Of a stretch of 26,132 nucleotides of DNA, positions 1-7,099 are shown piece by piece (position 1 is the first letter of the stretch; the number at the start of each line of letters is the position of its first letter). This DNA comes from Pseudomonadota bacterium (GTDB lineage: Bacteria > Pseudomonadota > Alphaproteobacteria > Rhizobiales > Rhizobiaceae): the NCBI GenBank assembly GCA_023390055.1, contig JAEWDP010000060.1:1-26132 (forward strand), given 5' to 3'. Both the position numbers and the translations under genes were made by a program. The notes under the pieces are model-generated. The model ran no database searches. It was not told the origin of the DNA and saw nothing but the letters and a program-made list of their open reading frames with translations.

Positions 1-155
1 TCTCAAAGCTAAAGCCGAAAAGACAAACAACCCGCGCCCGCAGGCCCCTGCGCTAAATGGAGAGCTCCGGGCCTACGCGCGCTGACCCGATGCAACCAGA
101 GGCAGGGGTCCCTTTTGGGAGCCGATAAGGGGTCCCGTTACGACGCCGATTGACA
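1..155. mobile_element. Probable end of an IS21-family insertion sequence
   Basis: Read on the minus strand from base 155, the sequence begins TGTCAATCGGCG, then GGGACCCC, then a second diverged copy of the same block. IS21-family elements have ends of the form 5'-TG...CA-3' with repeated transposase-binding blocks just inside, and rhizobial members commonly start this way (recalled family knowledge). On the plus strand the element would end with CA at 154-155 and continue leftward out of the window. No istA or istB reading frame is visible in the 155 bases, so this is the terminal non-coding part only. It could also be an orphan end left after deletion. Confidence 0.5.
105..150. repeat. Two diverged direct repeats, period 24 bp, in the IS end
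   Basis: Copy 1 spans 105-126 and copy 2 spans 129-150. Both begin GGGGTCCC and end GCCGAT, and 17 of 22 positions match. Such short direct repeats near a terminus are typical transposase-binding sites of IS21-type elements; that role is inferred. Confidence 0.6.
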
Positions 156-456
156 TGCAGCGCAAAGTTCAGGCGACGTTTCGGTCACTCGCCTCGCACT
201 CATAGGAAGCAGAATTTTCCGACATAGAGGGCCAACGGTCTAGGTCAGTCCGGCATCGCATCGTTCGGAAGCTGAGATTGGCGATGCCCTTTGCACTGAG
301 GGGCATCATACGGCTCACGGCGAGGCGAAGGATTGAGAGCACACTCATTAGCCCTTGCTCTCCTGATTAACTGCTCCACACGTTCGGGATGTCTTAATCT
401 GGTGTGAGCCCGTCCTTACAAGGGTCGCAGGCCGACTACCTTGTTGCGGCCTACGC
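156..456. other. Stretch without a recognisable gene
   Basis: Between the IS end and the small membrane peptide I see no reading frame with a convincing ribosome site, no known RNA gene and no clear repeat. It may be decayed flanking DNA. Confidence 0.4.
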
Positions 457-579
457 TTACCGTCGTTTCCTAGCCTTCACCGCCACGCGGACACGCCGTC
501 GGCCCAGAATAGCTTCCGCGGAAGCGAGTATCGCAACTGTAATCAGTCCGGCGAGCAAAGCCCACTCAATCCATGACAT
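457..579 (-). CDS. Small single-pass membrane peptide, 40 residues, unknown function
   Basis: The start at 579 is chosen because AAAGGA lies 8 bases upstream of the ATG. The peptide begins MSWIEWALLAGLITVAILAS: a short polar start, one hydrophobic segment at about residues 6-20, then a strongly basic tail rich in Arg and Lys, suggesting an N-out, C-in single-pass topology. The hydrophobic part faintly recalls Flp-type pilins, but there is no leader-peptidase site or pilus gene nearby, so that is not claimed. A longer reading starting at 678 exists but lacks such a ribosome site. It sits alone between an IS end and decayed genes, so it may itself be a remnant. Confidence 0.4.
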   Translation of the reverse strand: MSWIEWALLAGLITVAILASAEAILGRRRVRVAVKARKRR

Positions 580-868
580 GGCTTCAATCCTTTGCAGTTG
601 GTTCTTCATCAACGGCAACGCCAATTGAGGAAGATGCACACAAGGTGCCTCAGCCCTGCCAAGAATAAGGACTTTCAAATGCCTCTAGAAGATATACCTT
701 CTGTCTGGATGAGACTAAACGCATATCGGAGCTTTTGTGTAGCCTCGTTTGTCCGCCGTAGTCACAATTTTCGAACTTTGTCGATTATTCGTGGTCAAAA
801 GGAGCAATCAGAGGCTTCTATCGAGATCGATAGTCACCCCTCTCATCCTCAAACAGAGAGATCAGTAG

Positions 869-2404
869 TCAGCAGGTTTCTATTATCTCGCTTACCTTCG
901 CTAAAATATCTTCCAATCGATCACCGTCCGGCGTTTCCCAAATGAAAAGGCAACCTGCCAGATACTCGATCGCCTTTTTGTGCCGAACAACAATCTTATG
1001 AGCCGCCTCGTAACAGACCTTAAGTCGATCATCGATTAGTTCAGAAAGCCGGGAATTCGTAGCGAGCACCGCAAATATATCGTCTACCTCGCGATAGACT
1101 AAGGGATGCTGGCGACCCAGTCCGAATGACATCTCGAGGGCATAGGCAATCCTGGTAGCCTGCGCCAAATCACTTCGCTTATTACCACCTGAATGGGCGG
1201 AGATGTTGCCACAGAATTCCTGCTCAGCGGCGCGGCCAGCTAAGCAAACAATAATGTGCGCCATCAATTTCTCTTCTGTGAGAGATTCACTCCTCGATCG
1301 ATATCCTGCGACGTAACCATTTCCCTCTGCGCCGTTTAGAGCGATTTGAGTAATCGTCCCGGTTCCAAGATACATCCCCGCAACCGCATGTGCCGCTTCA
1401 TGGTTAGCTGCCCGGAATATGGCCCCATCGGATTTTTCCGGGCGGATGTCACTAAGTGCCTGCTCAAGATCAGCGTAGGGTAGTTGTCGATTTCCGCGTC
1501 TGGCATTTCGCCTAGCTTGCAGAACGAGCTGTTCTATGTCTGCACCAGTCATACCCCCCAGCCTTTCTCGCGAGGGAGTAGATCACGGCGTCGACACGAT
1601 CTTTCCAGCTTACATCATCGCTGTGTTCGTAGGGCTCAGAGACGTGATCTACTGAAGCGTTCAACATATTTAGACCTCGACAGTATTGAAGGGAGCATCC
1701 CCAATTGCGTTCTTCAAATCTGTGCCCAAATAGTGTCGGAATATTCCAGCTAATGCGGCAGTATCGGGTAGCCCCATTTCCAGATGCGGCTGCAGTCTTC
1801 CAGATCTCAGCAGCGCCGGATCGGTGGCTTGAGGTCGGTTGGTCGCTCCGACGAGGATCAATCCTTCCATGCGTGACAAGCCGTTTAACGATTCCAGCAG
1901 CTTGTTGACGATAGTGATCCAGTAATCAGAATAGTCTTTGTCGACCGTGTCTCTTGATCCAATCCCATCGATTTCATCAATGAACAGGATCACAGCCTGC
2001 ACCCTTGCCTCATCAAAACATTCAGTAACCCTCTTCACTACATCATTAAGATGCCCACCTTGCATCCATGACGAAACGGATGTGCGGAGAAGAGGTAGCT
2101 TTAATGTGTTGGAAAGGGCCTGAGCGAAAACAGTTTGCCCAGTGCCAGGCGGGCCAGATAACAACAATGTAGAACCAACGTCCTTCCAAGGAAGTTGGTG
2201 ATATCGCCATTGTTCGAAATCCGCCTTCAGGTCCTTCCACCACTCAACAAGTGCCGCAGGGTATCCACTCATTGTCTCGAGTTTAAGGATTCCTGGTTTC
2301 TGCAAGGAGGTAGGGTGAACGAGATCGCTTCCACTTTTCAGAACGGACCGCTTTGTCGTACCTTGTTCATGTGCTCCTAAACGTCCAGACAAATCATGGT
2401 GCAA
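869..2404 (-). pseudogene. Frameshifted AAA+ / M41 (FtsH-like) zinc protease relic
   Basis: Two consecutive frames on this strand make one recognisable protein. The upstream part (2404-1670) is an AAA+ ATPase with Walker A GPPGTGQT, Walker B ILFIDEID and the sensor-like GATNRP. The downstream part (1552-869) is an M41 peptidase with zinc motif HEAAH near residue 51 and the downstream acidic SDLAQAT motif. The layout matches rhizobial ATP-dependent Zn proteases, but the usual N-terminal region of a couple of hundred residues is missing. The frames are separated by a stop at about 1670, and a second shift falls in the G6 run at 1554-1559, where one G fewer would join an ARKAGG frame to MTGADIEQ. 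The Walker A Lys is Gln (CAA for AAA), which should abolish ATP binding. Broken frame plus lost Lys argue for a dead gene. It could alternatively be two short expressed proteins. Confidence 0.75.
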
Positions 2405-2458
2405 TCAAGCTCGATGCCCGGTGTTGGCTTCTTTCCAGTAACGATCTCGATCGTATGT

Positions 2459-2650
2459 TCAATAATTCGTGGAGTAGTGCCGGGCATTCAATCTGCAGGT
2501 TGGCAGTATTCGTCCGACAGTGGTCTTGCTAACGCTTAGTTCCTTGGAAATCGATAAATAGCTTAGGCCAGCGTCGTGGAGACGGATAACCTCGCGATTG
2601 CGGGCGTCTACCTCACCATTCCCAACTGGAACAGCGTCCTTATTGCGCAA
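2459..2650 (-). pseudogene. Recombinase-type helix-turn-helix fragment
   Basis: The 63-residue reading contains REVIRLHDAGLSYLSISKEL followed by SVSKTTVGRIL. This is the pattern of the C-terminal HTH of serine resolvases and invertases (Hin type), also found in some transposases. The only upstream start is a TTG directly after an in-frame stop and no catalytic domain precedes it, so this is a truncated remnant. It lies beside the AAA/M41 relic and supports past mobile-element activity here. The exact parent family is uncertain. Confidence 0.5.
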
Positions 2651-2682
2651 TCAAATCAATACGATATGAGAGTTACCCTTTG

Positions 2683-2840
2683 CGCGACGGCGCCATCCGC
2701 TGGAATGTTTGGGAGGACGTGGCCGTGCCAAGCAAAGTCGTCGAAAGCTGGGGCGAGCACCAGCGCCAGCATACTCGAGCGACCCGCACTGACCAACTCA
2801 ATCAGTAAAACAGTTCACACATTCCACATGGACCACTGGG
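2683..2840 (+). pseudogene. Relic of MFS transporter C-terminal (ABM-like) domain
   Basis: Plus-strand translation from 2683 reads RDGAIRWNVWEDV, then VVESWGEHQRQH and TRTDQLNQ, ending at a TAA at 2806-2808. The intact transporter at 11670-13253 has RDGAIRWDVWEDV, VVESWVEHQRQH and TRTDQLDQ in the same order. Relative to it, the relic lacks five codons in the middle. The homology continues in another frame as KTVHTFHM against ETIKAFHL, so there is also a frameshift near 2805. Nucleotide similarity is visible as well. No membrane domain precedes it, so only the 3' end of a second transporter gene survives. Confidence 0.7.
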
Positions 2841-2891
2841 CGAATCTAGAGGGCGAGCAGTCGGATTACCGCCATAGAGACCGCTCGATGG

Positions 2892-3818
2892 TCATTGTGT
2901 CTCCAATGCCTGCATAGAAGTTCGACGTACTAGATCACGAGTTGCCCGGCGAAAATCGGTCGGGCTCATGCCCTTGTGCTTGAGAAAGACTCGGGCAAGA
3001 ACCTGATTGGACGAGTACCCAACCTCCAGGGCAATCTCCGTCACCGAAAGGTTCGTTGTCTTGAGCAGTTCGCAAGCCTTTTCTACTCTCAGCCGTGTCA
3101 GGTAGACCCGCGGCGTCGCACCAACGCTCTCTTTGAACATGCGGGCGAAATGGAAAGCCGAGAGTCGTGCCTCGGCCGCCATTTCGTCCAGGCTGATATT
3201 TTCCGAAAATCTCGCCTGGATAAGCTCCAGACAGCGGCGCTCTGCCCAAGGGGCGAGACCACCCCTTGAAGGCGCAAAGGGTGCTCCGCTTAGTCGGCAC
3301 AACTCAGCAAAGATCTCGCAGCCGGCTGCCTGCGCCAGCAGCCGCGATGGCCCCCCTTCTTCGTCACTCAAAACCCACAATTTGTGGAGCGCTGATCGGA
3401 TGGCCGTAGAGTCGAACATTCGGCCGTAAATTCGAGAAAGATCGAAAGAGAAATCGCCATTGGCGGCTTCGTCGAGCATTTGCGGCCACTGCGCCATGGG
3501 GAACACCAAGCTGCGAAGGTGACGGTTTGTTTCCATAACGGCGGCAGTGGCGAAGTTCGGTGCAGCGACGGTCAAGTCACCTTTCTTGCTCGTCACATCG
3601 AAGCGCCCACCTCCCAGGTCGCCGATGACACGGCTTCCGCCGATCAAGTCCTGATACAAGACGATGTAAGGCAGGGCTGGGCGCGACATATCCCCGGCTG
3701 GGCATGTCATCTCAAGAAGATCGAGAATGCCGCCCGGTGACTTCATTCTGCGGATAAGGGATGTCTTTCGGCCCTTATTGTACCATTGGGTCGCTGACGA
3801 GTAGACATGCATGGTCAT
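2892..3818 (-). CDS. AraC-family transcriptional regulator (paralogue 1)
   Basis: A 308-residue cytoplasmic regulator. The N-terminal half is a sensing domain with the conserved blocks MKSPGGILDLLE, GDLGGGRFD and EEGGPSRLL shared by all four AraC proteins here. The C-terminal third carries the paired AraC HTHs: SLDEMAAEARLSAFHFARMF and VTEIALEVGYSSNQVLARVF. The ATG at 3818 is preferred because it gives MTMHVYSS, matching the MTV start of the paralogues, with GGAG 8 bases upstream; a GTG at 3821 is also possible. It lies 90 bp downstream of paralogue 2 on the same strand and is probably co-transcribed. It is the most diverged of the four. The ligand is unknown; the targets may be neighbouring enzymes (inference). 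Confidence 0.88.
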   Translation of the reverse strand: MTMHVYSSATQWYNKGRKTSLIRRMKSPGGILDLLEMTCPAGDMSRPALPYIVLYQDLIGGSRVIGDLGGGRFDVTSKKGDLTVAAPNFATAAVMETNRHLRSLVFPMAQWPQMLDEAANGDFSFDLSRIYGRMFDSTAIRSALHKLWVLSDEEGGPSRLLAQAAGCEIFAELCRLSGAPFAPSRGGLAPWAERRCLELIQARFSENISLDEMAAEARLSAFHFARMFKESVGATPRVYLTRLRVEKACELLKTTNLSVTEIALEVGYSSNQVLARVFLKHKGMSPTDFRRATRDLVRRTSMQALETQ

Positions 3819-3908
3819 CACGGCGTCTCCTTTGAATGGGTTATCGTCGATGCGATCTGCGCGATGGGTCGCACTTCGATGCGCGGCCCACCTAGCTGGC
3901 CTTGAAAG

Positions 3909-4820
3909 TCATTGCGGCGCGATAGAACGCGTCGGATCGCGCACCGCCCGACGATAGTCGGACGGGCTCATATGCTGGTGCTTGATGAATACCCGGGCCA
4001 GGACCTGGTTCGACGAGTACCCCACCTCCTGCGCGATCTCGGTGACTGGAAGGTCAGTCGTCTCAAGAAGATCACAGGCCTTCTCCATCCTCAGCCGCGT
4101 CAGATGGACCCGAGGGGGAACACCGACACTTTGCTTGAACATCCGCGCGAAATGGAACGGAGACAACCGCGCCTCGGCGGACAGTTGTTCGAGGCTGATG
4201 TCTTCCGAAAGCCGCTCTCGCATGAACTCCAAAGAGCGCCGCTGTGCCCATGGGGCAAGGCCACCCTTCACCGCCGCGAGCGGCGAGCCGGCCAAACGGC
4301 AAAGTTCAGCCAAAATCTCTAAACCAGCAGCCCGTGCCAAAAGACGCGACGGCACTCCTTCTTCGTCACTCAAAGCCCACAGGCTCCGGAGCGCCGATTG
4401 GATTACCTTTGAGTCAAGAATTCGGCCGTAAATGTGGGGACTGTCGAACGAAAAATGACCGTCAGTCGCCTCATCGAGGGCGCTTTGCCATTGCGCTATA
4501 GGAAAAGCCAGACTGCGAACCCGGTGTTTTACATCCACGATAGTCGTAGTGGCGAAGCTTGGTGCCGCAACAATTATGTCACCTTTCTTGGTCATAAGAT
4601 CGAAGCGGCCCCCTCCGAGGTCGCCGATCAAACGGCAGCCGCCGAGTAGATCCTGATACACCACGATATCCGGCACGACGGGGCGGGATACGTCCCCGGC
4701 CGGTCCCTCAACTTCCAAAAGGTCGAGGATCCCACCTGGAGATTTCATCGTGCCGGCATAAGATCCAAAGTGGCCTGCGCCGTATAATTGGGCAAACGAA
4801 GGATAGGCAGGCACTGTCAT
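3909..4820 (-). CDS. AraC-family transcriptional regulator (paralogue 2)
   Basis: A 303-residue protein starting at the ATG at 4820 (MTVPAYPSF), with GAAGGAG 7 bases upstream. Longer readings to 4919 lack a ribosome site. Residues 1 to about 195 form the sensing domain (GDLGGGRFD at 67-74, EEGVPSRLLARAAG at 153-166). The C-terminal HTHs lie at about 206-228 and 256-278 (EIAQEVGYSSNQVLARVF). It is first in a tandem pair with paralogue 1. A TTGACA at 5070-5075 with a TACACA-type -10 about 245 bp upstream is a plausible promoter and overlaps a 21-bp-phased direct repeat that could be a regulator site. It closely resembles the pair at 16284-18136, which points to duplication of a two-gene unit. 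Confidence 0.9.
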   Translation of the reverse strand: MTVPAYPSFAQLYGAGHFGSYAGTMKSPGGILDLLEVEGPAGDVSRPVVPDIVVYQDLLGGCRLIGDLGGGRFDLMTKKGDIIVAAPSFATTTIVDVKHRVRSLAFPIAQWQSALDEATDGHFSFDSPHIYGRILDSKVIQSALRSLWALSDEEGVPSRLLARAAGLEILAELCRLAGSPLAAVKGGLAPWAQRRSLEFMRERLSEDISLEQLSAEARLSPFHFARMFKQSVGVPPRVHLTRLRMEKACDLLETTDLPVTEIAQEVGYSSNQVLARVFIKHQHMSPSDYRRAVRDPTRSIAPQ

Positions 4821-5315
4821 TGCTATGTCTCCTTCGAGGGCGGTACTCGCTTGTCGTGAGTCCGCTCGCTGCGCTACGGAAAGCCCTGATACTTGCCAGT
4901 GCGCTGTGGGCGCCGCCACTGGGCGGATGGTTTTTATTCAGGGATGACCCAGGGTATTCGGTGAACGCACCCCTCGATCTGCGTATAAGGCGAATGTGGT
5001 GGCAATGATCAGCGTAAATTCAATAGTTGTATCGTTTCACTATTAATGTGTATCGTTACAACCTCAGCTTGTCAATACTCTGGCGCCCACTCAACGGCCA
5101 GATACCAAAGCCTGTAGTTCGGCGAATGAAACGATCGTTAGGCGAGACCCGGCAAGACACCGACGCTGAATTTCATGGCGACCGCATTGGGTTTCGCCGT
5201 CACGACTGTCTCGCGCCCTTCATGACGATGCCAAAATCGGTGCTGCAACGCGAAGAGCCGTTCAAGATATGGCATGCGAGCTTTGCTACCATCCAAGCAG
5301 GGCTGGTCTGCGACT
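4821..5315. other. Intergenic stretch between AraC paralogue 2 and the catalase relic
   Basis: About 500 bases without an intact gene. It contains the ribosome site of the AraC gene, the promoter and direct-repeat region at 5028-5075, and then sequence leading into the catalase relic. The reading open across 5027-5557 on the plus strand is convincing only in its last 60 codons. I found no catalase similarity upstream of about 5316. Confidence 0.4.
5028..5075 (-). promoter_or_regulatory. Putative promoter with 21-bp-phased direct repeat for the AraC pair
   Basis: On the minus strand TTGACA (5075-5070) is followed after exactly 17 bases by TACACA (5052-5047). The nonamer TGTATCGTT occurs at 5028-5036 and again at 5049-5057, 21 bp apart, i.e. 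on the same helix face. The pair is flanked by GTTGTA and TACAAC (5026-5031, 5057-5062) as an inverted repeat. AraC proteins commonly bind direct half-sites spaced about two turns, so autoregulation is plausible. A TetR-type site cannot be excluded. Confidence 0.45.
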
Positions 5316-5557
5316 GCGAACCGGACAGACAAATGTACTCAGCCTTGTCCTGGCAACGACAATTTCGACCAACCATGCGCACTGTTTTTCTGTTCGACGA
5401 TGGACAGAATGCCCGCCTCGTCGCCAACATTGTCGTCTCGATAAGCGGTACTCCCGACTTCATCATCGAACGCCAGCTCGAGTTTTTTCGGCAGGCAGAT
5501 CCAGGCCTCGGCGCCGGCATCAACGCGGCGCTTGACACAATCGATCCGCAATTCTGA
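5316..5557 (+). pseudogene. Relic of catalase C-terminal domain with frameshift
   Basis: Frame one (5316-5387) reads ...GNDNFDQPCALF. The next frame (5390-5557) reads LFDDGQNARLVANIV, then GTPDFIIERQLEFFRQADPG, ending at a TGA. Together they match the end of clade-type catalases, whose consensus is roughly GND..SQPGALFRL...Q..RLV.NI, then I..RQL.HF..ADP.YG..V..AL. Restoring one base in the T5 run at 5385-5389 rejoins ALF to LFDDGQ. No haem-binding or catalytic catalase segments occur upstream, so this is a 3' remnant. The last part could still be translated as part of a spurious 176-codon reading starting at 5027. Confidence 0.6.
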
Positions 5558-5694
5558 ACACGTCCGGCAGCCCCTTCGTGCCGGGACGCGCGCCGACGGG
5601 AGCACCAAGCCCCCTGCCCCAGGCTCTCTCGTCGGCTCACTGCAAAATCCGCGCCTGCAGGCTCCGCAGGGGATCGTCTGATAGTTGCGGAGAC

Positions 5695-7077
5695 TCAGTT
5701 CCTGCGCATCAGGATCATTTTTTCCTGCGTCAGGTCGCGCATGGTGTAGGGAATCCCGCCGGTACCGTATCCGGACTCCTTGCGACCGGCGAAAGGCATC
5801 CAGTCGGTGCGGAAGGCGGTGGGGTCGTTGATCATCACGGCCGAGGCATCGAGGCGCTCGGCGGTATGCAACGCGACATCTATGTCCTGCGCGAAGATGC
5901 TGGCCTGGAAGGCAGTCCGCAGGGCATTCGCGCGACGAATGGCGTCGTCCAGATCGTCATAGCGATAGACTGAGACCACCGGACCGAACACCTCCAGCAT
6001 CGAGATATTTGCGTTTGCAGCCGGCTCGATCACAACCGCCGGCTCGAGCATGGTTTCCGAGAGGCGCGTGCCGCCGGTAGCCAGCGTGGCTCCGCCTGCG
6101 ACCGCTTCCTTGATCCATTGTGCGACGCGGCTTGCTTCGCGCGGCAGAATCAGAGGGCCGACGTCCGTATCCTTCAGCATTGGGTCGGCTGTGCGCAGTT
6201 TCTCCACGCGGGCGACAAGCATCTGCGTGAACTGTTCGGCGATATCGTCGTGGACGAAGATGCGCTGCGTCGATACGCAGACCTGCCCGGCATGATAGTA
6301 GGCACCCTTGACAATGGGCTCGATCACTTTCTCCAGATCAGCGCTGCGATCAACAATGGCGGGCGCGGCCCCGCCATGCTCCAGCGCCGAGCGCACGCCA
6401 GGTGGCAGCTTGGCACGCAGCGACCAGCCGACCCGGGCCGAGCCGATGAAGCTGAGGAAGGATATGCGCAGGTCAGTCGCCAGCCTTTCGGCCAGTGCGT
6501 TATCTTCCGTGACGAAAGTCTGGCACCACGGTTCGGGCATTCCCGCCTCTCGGACCATCGCCACGAATTCGAGGCAGGAAAGCGGTGTCGTGGCGGCTGG
6601 TTTAACGATTACCGGGCAACCGACGGCGATAGCTGGCGCGACCTGATGGACGACCAGATTCAAGGGATGGTTGAAGGCGGAAATTGCCGCTACGACACCG
6701 ACCGGCTCCTTTGTAGTGAAGGCCCAGCGATTCTCGGCGGCTGCGGAAAGGCCCATTGGTATTTCGCGGCCCGCGAAATTGCGCAACTCGTCTGCGGCAT
6801 TGTGGACACCGTCAATGGCGCGGCTGGTCTCGACAATGGCATCACTCAGCGGCTTGCCACCCTCGCGTGCGATCTGCATGGCGAGATGATCGCGCCTGCC
6901 TTCCATCAGCGTTGCCAATCTTCGCAGAATGGCGATACGCTCATGCGGCTTCAGCCAGCCGTCGCGTTCTGCAAGAACCTCTTGGGCCAATTGCAGCTTG
7001 CGCTCCAGTGCGGCCGCATCATCGGTCGCAATTTCGGCGATCAGCGCGCGATCGAAAGCCTGGACGACACTCAGCAT
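5695..7077 (-). CDS. NAD(P)-dependent aldehyde dehydrogenase
   Basis: A 460-residue ALDH-superfamily enzyme oxidising an aldehyde to a carboxylate or CoA ester; the substrate is unknown. Family landmarks are the catalytic Cys267 in HAGQVCVST, general-base Glu233 in ALEHGG, the oxyanion Asn136 in SAFNHP, and the cofactor-binding Lys159 in IVKPA. The Asn-to-Cys order and length fit the glyceraldehyde- or lactaldehyde-dehydrogenase-like branch. The start at 7077 (MLSVVQ) is chosen because GGGAG lies 9 bases upstream; the ATG at 7086 directly abuts that site. It follows the acetolactate-synthase-like gene by 22 bp on the same strand, so the two form an operon. It may oxidise an aldehyde released or avoided by the ThDP partner (inference). 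Confidence 0.9.
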   Translation of the reverse strand: MLSVVQAFDRALIAEIATDDAAALERKLQLAQEVLAERDGWLKPHERIAILRRLATLMEGRRDHLAMQIAREGGKPLSDAIVETSRAIDGVHNAADELRNFAGREIPMGLSAAAENRWAFTTKEPVGVVAAISAFNHPLNLVVHQVAPAIAVGCPVIVKPAATTPLSCLEFVAMVREAGMPEPWCQTFVTEDNALAERLATDLRISFLSFIGSARVGWSLRAKLPPGVRSALEHGGAAPAIVDRSADLEKVIEPIVKGAYYHAGQVCVSTQRIFVHDDIAEQFTQMLVARVEKLRTADPMLKDTDVGPLILPREASRVAQWIKEAVAGGATLATGGTRLSETMLEPAVVIEPAANANISMLEVFGPVVSVYRYDDLDDAIRRANALRTAFQASIFAQDIDVALHTAERLDASAVMINDPTAFRTDWMPFAGRKESGYGTGGIPYTMRDLTQEKMILMRRN

Positions 7078-7099
7078 GATTGGCATCTCCCTCTGTCCA

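Noticed and set aside
457..579. Flp-type pilin identity for the small membrane peptide
   Set aside because: Only the hydrophobic segment is reminiscent; no prepilin leader, no glycine-glutamate cleavage site and no pilus genes nearby.
818..833. CTATCGA-GA-TCGATAG palindrome
   Set aside because: Two-base loop and short length; could be chance and has no clear role at the end of the protease relic.
5027..5374. N-terminal part of the 176-codon reading ahead of the catalase relic
   Set aside because: It has no ribosome site, starts within the putative promoter, and the catalase-like residues in this interval lie in a different frame.
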